NCBI GenBank assembly: GCA_024640765.1
Contig: JAHEEK010000001.1
Location: forward strand, 186,001-250,000
Length of the DNA stretch: 64,000 nucleotides
Reading direction: 5' to 3'
From: Nereida sp024640765
GTDB taxonomy: Bacteria; Pseudomonadota; Alphaproteobacteria; Rhodobacterales; Rhodobacteraceae
Made by a program: the position numbers and the translations under genes. The notes under the pieces were generated by a model. It made no database searches. It was not told where the DNA came from and saw only the letters and a list, made by a program, of their open reading frames with translations. Shown here piece after piece: positions 53,897 through 61,675 of this stretch (its first letter is position 1; each line of letters starts with the position of its first letter).

Positions 53897-54937
53897 TTAG
53901 AAGCCAGCTTTGATTTTCTCAAAGGAAGCGACCATCTGCTCGCGGATTGCGTTCTCAAGAGGCAGTTGACGCAGGATCGGAGCGTCAATTTTGCCCATGC
54001 CAACTTCATCAAGGATCGCTATGTCAAAGTCTGCCATAGCCTGTGCGTTGCCGTGGCCATAGCCCCATTCGTTGACCATGTAGTCAGTCACCTCTGGTTG
54101 AAGCCATGCGTTCATAAAGTCGTGCGCTTTTTGCTCAGAGCCGGGGCCGTTTTGCAGGTTCACGTAGCCACAGAACCACAGCGATGATCCCTCTTTGGCT
54201 TCGCGTTGGTAACCGATGGGCGCGCCATCAGCCGCCATCATCACGGGAGTTTCGTTCCACGCCCATGAAATCAGGACTTCGCCAGTTGCCATCAGTTGCG
54301 CCAATTCTGCACCGTCTGCCCAATAGGCGCGGACATTGGCGTGAGCCTTGCGCATCCACTCGGAAGCGGCATCAACTTGCGCTGTGGTTGCGGTTGTCCA
54401 GTCAGTTACGCCAGTTGCCAAAAATGCCAGTGAATAGGCATCGTCTACGTTGTCAGGCAAAGATGTGCGGCCTGCGTATTTTGGATCAATGAACACCTGA
54501 AGGCTTTCGATATCTGTAGCTGGCACTTCTTCAGTGTTATAGGCGATTGCGGTAGCACCTAGGTCAGCGGGGATAAAGTAAACACCGCTGTCATCTGCAA
54601 AGATCGGGTTTTCTTTGTAGGCCGTATCTACATTTGCGTAGGCTGGAATTTGTGAAATGTCCCATGGTTCAATTAGGCCAGCATCACGCCACTTCTCAAC
54701 AGATTGCGAGCACGGGTGACCTAAGTCTGCACGAAAACCAGAGCGCAACTTTTGAAACGCTTCTTCTTCTTCGCCAAAGAACGCAAAAGTGGGGATATCG
54801 CCATGTTTGGCAGTGTAATCGGGGTAGAACCCTTCTTCTTCGTAGCCGGACCAATCAAACACGATCAATTCAGGATCAGCGGCAAAAGCAGTGGTGGCAA
54901 ACAGCGCAGCGGCTGAAGTCAAAAGTAGGCGTTTCAT
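53897..54937 (-). CDS. ABC transporter substrate-binding protein, spermidine/putrescine (PotD) type
   Basis: A periplasmic receptor of about 346 residues with a signal peptide ('MKRLLLTSAAALFATTAFA'). PotD-like features are 'VFDWSGYEEEGFYPDYTAKHG', 'YFIPADLGATAIAYNTEEV' in part near 135, 'SLPDNVDDAYSLAFLATG' near 175 and 'EVLISWAWNETPVMM' near 240. Polyamines or related amines are likely ligands, but many such receptors bind other compounds. No permease or ATPase gene adjoins it, so it is an orphan here. GGAGG lies ahead of the ATG; a GntR/FCD regulator precedes it. Confidence 0.88.
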   Translation of the reverse strand: MKRLLLTSAAALFATTAFAADPELIVFDWSGYEEEGFYPDYTAKHGDIPTFAFFGEEEEAFQKLRSGFRADLGHPCSQSVEKWRDAGLIEPWDISQIPAYANVDTAYKENPIFADDSGVYFIPADLGATAIAYNTEEVPATDIESLQVFIDPKYAGRTSLPDNVDDAYSLAFLATGVTDWTTATTAQVDAASEWMRKAHANVRAYWADGAELAQLMATGEVLISWAWNETPVMMAADGAPIGYQREAKEGSSLWFCGYVNLQNGPGSEQKAHDFMNAWLQPEVTDYMVNEWGYGHGNAQAMADFDIAILDEVGMGKIDAPILRQLPLENAIREQMVASFEKIKAGF

Positions 54938-55035
54938 TGGAATCCTCCGACGGGAAAAATCAAAAATAGTGGGTCGCGACAATGAATAGTTTAGTGCGCT
55001 GCCCCTACAGGGAAAGTGGCGCACCGCGCAAGTGA

Positions 55036-55764
55036 TTAGCGTCCTGCGCGGGCGGTAAATACGGTGTCTGCCATTGCGTTGGTTTCGCTGGCCAGAGTTT
55101 GCAGCACACGGTCTGCTTCCACGGCGTTTTCTTGCTCAATGGCGTTCGCTAAATCAGTGTGTAGGCGAATGATTTTATCACGGTCGCGCGCGGTGAAAGT
55201 GATCATGTTCATCAAGGGCTGCATGGCCTCTACGGCACCGGCCAGTTGATACGACAAAACCGGATTATGGGCTGCATCCACGAGCGCACGGTGAAAAGCC
55301 ACATCCGAGGCGCAGAATGCCTCGTCAGAAAGTCCGCTTTGTCCTTGGCGGTGAATTTCAGCCCGCATGGTCACAAGGTGATCGGGCGTCCTGCGTTTGG
55401 CGCTAAGCGGCGCGCAAGCGCGCTCAAGCGTAAAACGCGCTTCGCAGGCCGTGGCAAAATCAACTTCGTTCATGGACAGCAACAGCGTGGATGTTGTGAT
55501 CTGCTGTGCATAGGCATCCGCATAGTTGAGCCGTTTGACAAAAGCACCGCCTGTGGCGCCCCGCTGCGTGCGGATCAGCGATTGCGCCGCAAGCCGCTTG
55601 AGGGCTTCGCGCACTGTTGATCGTGACACATCGAACTGCTCGCAAAGCTCAATTTCCGAGGGTAATCGCTCATCAACGGGCAAAGTACCGTCGATAATGG
55701 CATCTCGGATCGCACCGGCAATTTGCGCCGACAGATCAGCAGAGGGATCAAGCTTCGTTTTCAT
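55036..55764 (-). CDS. GntR-family regulator with FCD domain
   Basis: A 242-residue regulator. The N-terminal winged helix (about 8-75: 'LPSEIELCEQFDVSRSTVREAL', shown in part) is followed by an all-helical FCD effector domain, with metal or ligand residues expected around 'DVAFHRALVDAAHNP' and the late 'HTDLANAIEQ'. FCD regulators respond to organic acids and similar compounds. It lies 99 bases upstream of the orphan binding protein on the same strand and probably controls it and itself. No Shine-Dalgarno is visible; see the operator pair. Confidence 0.9.
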   Translation of the reverse strand: MKTKLDPSADLSAQIAGAIRDAIIDGTLPVDERLPSEIELCEQFDVSRSTVREALKRLAAQSLIRTQRGATGGAFVKRLNYADAYAQQITTSTLLLSMNEVDFATACEARFTLERACAPLSAKRRTPDHLVTMRAEIHRQGQSGLSDEAFCASDVAFHRALVDAAHNPVLSYQLAGAVEAMQPLMNMITFTARDRDKIIRLHTDLANAIEQENAVEADRVLQTLASETNAMADTVFTARAGR

Positions 55765-55765
55765 A

Positions 55766-55806
55766 TGTCTAACAATTATCTATTGCGTAATTTTAAAAGT
55801 CTGACA
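55766..55806 (-). promoter_or_regulatory. Two TGT-N3-AC(A/T) sites and promoter of the GntR/FCD gene
   Basis: On the minus strand, TGTCAGACT (55806-55798) and TGTTAGACA (55774-55766) share TGTYAGAC and sit 32 bases apart, three helical turns. GATAAT lies between them, 10 bases ahead of the ATG. The first site overlaps the expected -35 and the second the expected start point. This is typical of an autorepressed GntR promoter. The transcript may be leaderless. Confidence 0.5.
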
Positions 55807-55870
55807 TTTAATTTTGCACAGGTCGAGTCGCTTCGACACAAGTGAAAGACAAATACGAAAGATCCGCGTC

Positions 55871-56608
55871 ATGGTCGCAATCCGCAGCATTCTTTGGCTC
55901 TCGTTTTTTGCCGTTATTTTGGCGTCATGGGCGTTTTTGTACATGATGGCGATGATGTCTGGCGTTGACCTTATTGGCCGCCCCGTTGGGATGAACATGA
56001 TGCCGATGGAGACGTTCGGCCCGCTTTTTGCGATGTGGGCAATCATGATGGCGGCGATGATGTTGCCCACGATGGTGCCAACTTTGCGCGCCTATGAAGA
56101 CCTAATGCAAAGTGCAAACGGCACACGCGCAGGCTGGCTTGGGGTGCTTTTAGGATATGCGATTGTTTGGGTGGCGTTCGCGGCGTTGATTACCGCCGCA
56201 CAATTGTGGCTGGCATCTGCCGGATTGGTCGACGAATTGGGCATTGCGCCTACATGGCTTTCCGCAGGGCTGTTGGTCGTAGTTGGAGCTTTCCAGTTCA
56301 CCCGCGTCAAAGAAGTTTGCCACGGGGTTTGCCACGCGCCGACGATGTATTTCTTGGGCCACTGGCGCACTGGTGCGCTTGGTGGTTTGCGCATGGGGCT
56401 TGGTCTTGGGGCGTTTTGTGTCGGGTGTTGTTGGGGCTTCATGGCGCTTGGCTTTGTGGGGGGCGTGATGAGCCTTTTGTGGATGGGGGCGGCAACGCTC
56501 TTTATGGTGGTTGAAAAATTGCCACAGCTGGGCGCATTCGTGACGCGCCCGATGGGATATGCGCTGATCGCAGTAGGCCTTGGGCTTGGCGTCAGCAACG
56601 TACTGTAG
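55871..56608 (+). CDS. DUF2182 family polytopic membrane protein
   Basis: About 245 residues with six or more helices. Family motifs are 'MWAIMMAAMMLPTMVP' near residue 57 (Met-rich), 'KEVCHGVCHAP' near 147 and 'GFMALGFVGGVMSLLWMGA' near 196. The conserved Cys, His and Met residues are suited to binding a soft metal such as copper. The start is uncertain; in-frame codons reach back to 55814. It is followed by a DUF1326 gene 57 bases on, a pairing seen repeatedly, so the two likely act together. Confidence 0.8.
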   Translation: MVAIRSILWLSFFAVILASWAFLYMMAMMSGVDLIGRPVGMNMMPMETFGPLFAMWAIMMAAMMLPTMVPTLRAYEDLMQSANGTRAGWLGVLLGYAIVWVAFAALITAAQLWLASAGLVDELGIAPTWLSAGLLVVVGAFQFTRVKEVCHGVCHAPTMYFLGHWRTGALGGLRMGLGLGAFCVGCCWGFMALGFVGGVMSLLWMGAATLFMVVEKLPQLGAFVTRPMGYALIAVGLGLGVSNVL

Positions 56609-56665
56609 CGCGCATCTTTGCGCAGATGATCTGACCGCGCGATTTGCGCACAAGCGAGGAGGGCT

Positions 56666-57388
56666 ATGTCGATGGCCACGACAGAACAACGGACCGAAAG
56701 TGATCGCATCGCGATCTCCCAACGGATCGACCAGAAGATGGAAAACAACCCTCTGCGCCGCAAAATGCGTCCGACGGATTGGGCCATTAAGGGCGAGCTT
56801 TTCCTCAACTGCTCATGCACAGTATTTTGCCCCTGCGTGGTGAGCCTTGGCGCGCATCCCCCCACCGAAGGGCACTGCCACGCGTGGATGGCGATTGCCA
56901 TTGATGAGGGTCACTTTGAGGGTGAAGATCTTGCAGGGCTTAACGTAGGTTTGTTGGTCGATATCCCGGGCCGTATGGGCGAGGGGAATTGGAAAGTTGC
57001 AGCCTACGTTGATGAGCGCGCAAGCCAGAAGGCCTATAACGGCATTCTCAAGATTTTCAGTGGTCAAGCGGGCGGTACTACCGGTTTGTTCACTTTCCTT
57101 GTCTCTGAGATCATCGGGGCTGAGCGTGAGAAAGTTGAAATCGTCCGTGATGGCACCAAACGTGGTCTTTATATCGGGCGCAAGATTGCAGGCGAGATCG
57201 AGATGATCGACGGCGCCTCACCGGATGAGCCCGTCACGATTACCAACTCCAAATATTGGATGGGTCCAAACATCATCGCTGCAAAGGGCCTAAAGTCCAA
57301 AGTGCGCGACTATGGCCGCGTTTGGGATTTTGGCGGCATGTCCGCTGAGATTTGCGCAATTGACTGGGCCGGTCCCAAACCAAAATAG
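56666..57388 (+). CDS. DUF1326 family protein
   Basis: A 240-residue soluble protein. The DUF1326 core starts after about 45 residues with 'NCSCTVFCPC', a Cys-x-Cys...Cys-x-Cys cluster, then 'EGHCHAWMAIAIDEGHFEG' with another Cys and two His. The C-terminal half has 'FLVSEIIGAEREKVEI' and 'IGRKIAGEIEMI'. The Cys/His set suggests metal binding. GAGGAGGG precedes the ATG. dmdA begins 53 bases later, but a functional link is not evident. Confidence 0.82.
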   Translation: MSMATTEQRTESDRIAISQRIDQKMENNPLRRKMRPTDWAIKGELFLNCSCTVFCPCVVSLGAHPPTEGHCHAWMAIAIDEGHFEGEDLAGLNVGLLVDIPGRMGEGNWKVAAYVDERASQKAYNGILKIFSGQAGGTTGLFTFLVSEIIGAEREKVEIVRDGTKRGLYIGRKIAGEIEMIDGASPDEPVTITNSKYWMGPNIIAAKGLKSKVRDYGRVWDFGGMSAEICAIDWAGPKPK

Positions 57389-57441
57389 GGCCGGAATTTA
57401 TGACATTATAGCTTCGATAAGCCAAGGATAAGGAACACGAT

Positions 57442-58542
57442 ATGGCTTTGATTACTGCTTCGCGTCGGCTTCGCCGCACGCCGTTCTCTGACGGTGTGGA
57501 GGCGGCAGGTGTAAGTGCCTACACAACTTATAATCACATGCTTCTGCCAACTGTGTTTCGCAGTGTGGTCGAAGACTATCACCACCTTAAATCGGCTGTT
57601 CAGGTCTGGGATGTGGCCGCTGAACGTCAAGTCGAAGTGCGCGGCCCTGATGCAGGTCGCTTGCTGCAAATGCTGACGCCGCGGGATTTGCGCGGGATGC
57701 TGCCGGGCATGTGTTATTATGTCCCCATGGTCGATGAGACCGGCGGGATGCTGAACGATCCGGTCGCGGTTAAACTGGCCGAGGACCGCTATTGGATTTC
57801 TATCGCGGACAGTGACTTGCTATTTTGGGTCAAAGGCATTGCGTATGGCTACCGCCTTGATGTGATGGTCGATGAACCTGACGTCAGCCCCCTGGCCATT
57901 CAAGGGCCCAAGTCCGATGATTTGATGGAGCGGGTCTTTGGTGAGGCCGTCCGCAACGTGAAGTTTTTCCGCTACGGCGTGTTTGAGTTTCAGGGGCGCT
58001 CGCTTGTGATTGCGCGCTCTGGCTATTCAAAGCAGGGCGGTTTTGAGATTTATGTGGAAGGCAGTGACATTGGAATGCCGCTTTGGAACGCGCTTATGGA
58101 GGCGGGCAAAGACCTTGATGTGCGCGCAGGCTGTCCCAATGGGATTGAGCGGGTCGAAGGTGGTTTGCTGTCCTATGGCAATGACATGACCCGCGATAAC
58201 ACCCCCCATGAAACGGGGCTTGGTCGTTTTTGTTCAACCCAAACAGCGATTGGGTGTGTGGGCCGTGACGCGTTACTGCGCGTCTCCAAAGAAGGGCCAG
58301 TGAAGCAAATCCGTCCTCTTGAGATTGAGGGGGCAGTGCCGCCCTGTGATCGTGCGTGGCCTTTGATGGCGGGCGATAAAGTTGTGGGGCAGATCACATC
58401 CGCGGCCAACAGCCCCGATTTTGGCACAGGCGTCGCTATCGGCATGGTGCGTATGACCCATTGGGACGCAGGCACCAAGCTGACAGCCCAAACACCTGAT
58501 GGGCCGCGGGCCGTCACGGTGGCTGAAAAATTCTGGATTTAA
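57442..58542 (+). CDS. dmdA: Dimethylsulfoniopropionate demethylase DmdA
   Basis: A tetrahydrofolate-dependent enzyme that takes one methyl from DMSP, giving methylmercaptopropionate and 5-methyl-THF. The 366 residues form a GcvT fold. DmdA is separated from plain GcvT by segments I recall from known DmdA: 'SRRLRRTPFSDGVEAAGVSA' at the N-terminus, 'YNHMLLPTVF' near 29, 'VWDVAAERQVEVRGPDAG' near 51, 'YWISIADSDLLFWVKG' near 115 and 'GCPNGIERVEGGLLSYGND' near 230. acuI follows, the same order as in Ruegeria pomeroyi. AAGGA lies upstream of the ATG. Confidence 0.93.
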   Translation: MALITASRRLRRTPFSDGVEAAGVSAYTTYNHMLLPTVFRSVVEDYHHLKSAVQVWDVAAERQVEVRGPDAGRLLQMLTPRDLRGMLPGMCYYVPMVDETGGMLNDPVAVKLAEDRYWISIADSDLLFWVKGIAYGYRLDVMVDEPDVSPLAIQGPKSDDLMERVFGEAVRNVKFFRYGVFEFQGRSLVIARSGYSKQGGFEIYVEGSDIGMPLWNALMEAGKDLDVRAGCPNGIERVEGGLLSYGNDMTRDNTPHETGLGRFCSTQTAIGCVGRDALLRVSKEGPVKQIRPLEIEGAVPPCDRAWPLMAGDKVVGQITSAANSPDFGTGVAIGMVRMTHWDAGTKLTAQTPDGPRAVTVAEKFWI

Positions 58543-58552
58543 TGTATGGCGC

Positions 58553-58578
58553 GGCGCGGGGCACCATCGTGCCGCGCC
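58553..58578 (+). promoter_or_regulatory. GC-rich intercistronic hairpin between dmdA and acuI
   Basis: GGCGCGGGGCAC pairs with GTGCCGCGCC (two bulged G), loop CATC. No U-run follows, so it is more likely an mRNA-stability or attenuation element than a terminator. Confidence 0.55.
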
Positions 58579-58612
58579 CGTGCAAAGACTAAAAAGATAT
58601 AGGGAGATGAAC

Positions 58613-59599
58613 ATGTTTAAAGCACTGGTGGTCAACAAAGACGACGAAGGCAAAACACACGCAGCCGTTGAGGAGCTGAGCCTTGATCAGCTTCCGGCCG
58701 GTGATGTGGTTGTGGCCGTTGAATACTCGACAGTGAACTACAAAGACGGTCTGTGCATCGGGCCGGGTGGCGGTCTTGTGCGCAACTACCCCCATGTGCC
58801 GGGAATTGATTTTGCAGGCACCGTCGAAACATCTGATGACCCGCGTTATGCTGCAGGGGATAAAGTTGTTCTGACAGGCTGGCGCGTTGGTGAGGCCCAT
58901 TGGGGCGGCTACGGGCAAAAAGCGCGTGTCAAAGCGGACTGGTTGGTGCCACTTCCCAAAGGTCTCGACACACGTCAGGCTATGGCTGTCGGTACGGCAG
59001 GCTTTACCGCGATGCTGGCCGTTATGGCGCTTGAAGATCACGGCATCAAAGACGGGCCAGTTTTGGTCACTGGCGCGGCTGGTGGCGTTGGGTCCGTGGC
59101 TACAGCCATTCTGGCAAACCTTGGTCATCAAGTTGCGGCTGTGACGGGGCGGCCCGAAACTGGCGCTTATCTTGAAAGTCTTGGGGCGTCCCAGATTGTA
59201 GCCCGTGAGGAGCTGAACGAGACCACAAAACGCCCCCTTGAGGCGGAAGCATGGGGCGGCTGTGTTGATGCGGTCGGTGGCGAAATGCTGGCCCGCGTGC
59301 TTGGCCAGATGAAATACGGCGCATCGGTTTCGGCTGTTGGTCTTGCTGGTGGCGCGGGTTTGCCAGCTACTGTTATTCCGTTTTTGCTGCGCGGTGTGAA
59401 CCTGCTTGGAATCGACAGTGTCATGCAGCCCTTTGAGGCACGTCAGCGCGCTTGGCAGCGTATCGCCACCGATCTTCCGCTTGCAAAGCTGGAGGACATG
59501 ATTGTTCCAGCGACGCTTGCCGATCTGCCGTCCCTTGGTCGTGACATCTTAAAGGGCCAAGTCAAAGGGCGTGTCGTGGTGGATGTTGCCGGAAGCTAA
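58613..59599 (+). CDS. acuI: Acrylyl-CoA reductase AcuI
   Basis: An NADPH-dependent MDR-family reductase, about 328 residues, that converts acryloyl-CoA to propionyl-CoA and so removes the toxic product of DMSP lyase or demethylation routes. Family marks: 'EYSTVNYKDGLCIGPGGG' near 40, 'PGIDFAGTVE' near 63, 'GWRVGEAHWGGYGQKARV' near 86 and the NADP fold 'VTGAAGGVGSVATAIL' near 148. The YhdH/AcuI branch lacks the zinc ligands of alcohol dehydrogenases, as here. ATG 58613 is best spaced from GGGAG. Second gene of the dmdA operon. Confidence 0.92.
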   Translation: MFKALVVNKDDEGKTHAAVEELSLDQLPAGDVVVAVEYSTVNYKDGLCIGPGGGLVRNYPHVPGIDFAGTVETSDDPRYAAGDKVVLTGWRVGEAHWGGYGQKARVKADWLVPLPKGLDTRQAMAVGTAGFTAMLAVMALEDHGIKDGPVLVTGAAGGVGSVATAILANLGHQVAAVTGRPETGAYLESLGASQIVAREELNETTKRPLEAEAWGGCVDAVGGEMLARVLGQMKYGASVSAVGLAGGAGLPATVIPFLLRGVNLLGIDSVMQPFEARQRAWQRIATDLPLAKLEDMIVPATLADLPSLGRDILKGQVKGRVVVDVAGS

Positions 59600-60303
59600 C
59601 AAACTTCAATATAATAAGTTCGGACGGTGTTGAAGGGTCAGAAGACTTCTTGCTGTCGCAGTGGCAGGGCTGGTGGCCGGTGTTCTACTGGGCGTGGTGG
59701 ATCGCGTTTGCGCCCTTCGTGGGGCTGTTTCTTGCGCGCATCAGTCGTGGTTGGTCGATCCGAGAGTTTGTGCTTGGTGCGATGATCGTACCTGCGTTGA
59801 TGTGCTTTGTCTGGTTCTCATGGGCGGGCGGCACGGCCATTGATCTTGAGTTGAATGGCGGTGCGAATGGCGTGATCTTTGGTGCTGCTAACGGTGACAA
59901 GATCTTTGCGATGACCGAATTCATGCTTGTGTCGATTGCACAAGCATTAGCGTGGGGTATGGCGTTGTTGATCGTTGTGTTGCTGATGACGTTCTTGGTG
60001 ACCTCTGCTGACTCGGCGGTGTTAATTGTGAACACAATCAACGCGGCCGGTGACGAAGGGCCAAAAGCACGTCCGCACATTATGTTTTGGGGTGCGGCAC
60101 TGGCGCTGGTGGTGGGCGGTTTGCTTATCTCAGGGGGTACATCTGCGATCCAAACAGCAATGGTGATCGGCGCGCTACCATTCTCGGTGGTGATGGTGTT
60201 GATGTGCATCGCGCTGATCAAGGCTATCTATAATGACGGTCGTCGTGAGGCTGCCGGTGTTGCCACAACGACAGCTGAAATGAGCTCAATACCGGCTGAG
60301 TAA
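59600..60303 (+). pseudogene. 5'-truncated BCCT-family (betaine/choline/DMSP) transporter
   Basis: Right after the acuI stop, an open frame encodes only the C-terminal half of a BCCT carrier. It contains the hallmark 'FYWAWWIAFAPFVGLFLARI' and 'SRGWSIREFVLG', then 'FLVTSADSAVLIVNTI' and the last helices. Complete members have about 500-550 residues; some 300 are missing, including most of the substrate site. In-frame homology-like sequence reaches back to about 59602, with no ATG, so a deletion joined it to acuI. BCCT proteins import DMSP and glycine betaine in roseobacters, so this is probably the remains of the pathway's importer. Confidence 0.8.
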
Positions 60304-60325
60304 TTGATCTGTCAAAGCTATGTTT

Positions 60326-60358
60326 ACGCCTTGTCGTTATTGACGATGGGGCGTTTTC
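60326..60358 (+). terminator. Probable terminator after the BCCT remnant
   Basis: An 11-bp stem with three wobble pairs (ACGCCTTGTCG / CGATGGGGCGT, loop TTATTGA) followed by TTTCATTT. It likely ends the dmdA-acuI transcript. Confidence 0.6.
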
Positions 60359-60373
60359 ATTTGACGGTATTCT

Positions 60374-60400
60374 CTTGCATACCGCCCCATACTATGCAAG
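60374..60400. promoter_or_regulatory. Inverted repeat CTTGCATA-N11-TATGCAAG ahead of the aminotransferase gene
   Basis: A perfect 8-bp inverted repeat ends 9 bases before the first possible ATG; a third half-site, CTGCATA, follows at 60404-60410. The symmetry suggests a dimeric regulator binding near the transcription start. No regulator gene adjoins. Confidence 0.45.
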
Positions 60401-60415
60401 TTTCTGCATATGATA

Positions 60416-61636
60416 ATGGACCTTGATTTTGTGCGTGCGCAGTTCCCCGCGTTTGCCGAGCCTGCACTGCGCGGGCGTGGGTTTTTCGAGAATGCAGGCG
60501 GTAGTTATACGTGCAGGCATTCGGCGTGGCGGTTGAACCGTTTTTACCGCGAGCGCAAAGTCCAACCTTACGGTCAATACCCTGCGTCTGAACTTGCGGG
60601 TGCCGAGATGGATGAGGCGCGCGAACGGCTTGCGCGTCTGCTTGGCGTGCAAACTGATGAGGTAAGCTTCGGTCCGTCGACCACCCAGAACACCTATGTG
60701 CTGGCCCTAGCTTTCGGGGCATGGCTGACCGAGAAGCAAGCAATCATCGTCACGGACGCAGATCACGAAGCCAACAACGGTGTCTGGCGGCGATTGGCTG
60801 ACCGCGGCATCGATGTGCGCGAATGGAAAATGCGCCCTGAGACGGGCATGCTTGAGACCGATGATCTTGAAGAGCTGATTGACGAGCGGGTCAAGCTGTT
60901 GTGCTTTCCTCACGCCTCTAACGTTGTGGGCGCGCCGCATGATGTGTCGGCCATCTGCAAAATAGCGCGCGAGAACGAGATATTCACTTGTGTGGACGGG
61001 GTTAGTTTTGCGCCCCATGGCTTGCCGAACATCAAAAAGATGGGCGCAGATATATATCTGTTTTCGGCCTATAAAACATACGGTCCGCACCAAGGTATCA
61101 TGGTGATAAATCGTAACCTTGGGATGGCGCTGCCGGGCCAGGGCCATGGGTTCAACAACCATGTCCTTTACAAGCGCTTCACGCCAGCGGGTCCAGATCA
61201 TGCGCAAGTCGCCGCCTGTGCGGGGATCGTGGATTATTTCGACACGGTTTATGAACATCATTTCAAAGCGGGGCGTGACGCGACAGGACGTGCGGAGTCA
61301 GTTGCAGCCTTGATCCACGAGACAGAGCAAACAGCGCTTCGCCCCTTGATGGCGTATCTTGAGGGCCGTGACGACTTGCGGGTCCTTGGGCCGATTGACG
61401 AGCAAAAGCGACTACCTACTGTTTCGGTTGTTGTGGACGGTCAAAGCGGCGCAGACGTGGCGCGGCGCTTGTCGGATAAACGCATCATGGCCGGTGGCGG
61501 GACGTTTTATGCCGACCGCGCACTTGAGGCACTCGGCGTCGATTTGGCCCAAGGGGTACTTAGGCTGAGTTTTGTGCATTACACATCCACCTCCGAGGTT
61601 GATTTGCTGATCCAAGCCCTAGATCAAACGCTTTGA
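60416..61636 (+). CDS. Class V aminotransferase (cysteine desulfurase-like)
   Basis: A PLP enzyme of about 406 residues. Seen: 'FFENAGGSYTCRHSAWRL' near residue 23, 'SFGPSTTQNTYVLALA' near 83, 'VTDADHEANNGVWRRL' near 112, 'CVDGVSFAPHGLPNIK' near 197 with the PLP-binding Asp and His, and the Schiff-base Lys in 'LFSAYKTYGPHQGIM' near 222. The group includes cysteine desulfurases and isopenicillin-N epimerase-like proteins; no catalytic Cys loop of IscS type is evident, so the substrate is open. ATG 60410 is an alternative start. Confidence 0.85.
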   Translation: MDLDFVRAQFPAFAEPALRGRGFFENAGGSYTCRHSAWRLNRFYRERKVQPYGQYPASELAGAEMDEARERLARLLGVQTDEVSFGPSTTQNTYVLALAFGAWLTEKQAIIVTDADHEANNGVWRRLADRGIDVREWKMRPETGMLETDDLEELIDERVKLLCFPHASNVVGAPHDVSAICKIARENEIFTCVDGVSFAPHGLPNIKKMGADIYLFSAYKTYGPHQGIMVINRNLGMALPGQGHGFNNHVLYKRFTPAGPDHAQVAACAGIVDYFDTVYEHHFKAGRDATGRAESVAALIHETEQTALRPLMAYLEGRDDLRVLGPIDEQKRLPTVSVVVDGQSGADVARRLSDKRIMAGGGTFYADRALEALGVDLAQGVLRLSFVHYTSTSEVDLLIQALDQTL

Positions 61637-61675
61637 AAGCGGCCTTGCCGCGCGCGTTGACGGCAGGGGGCCATT

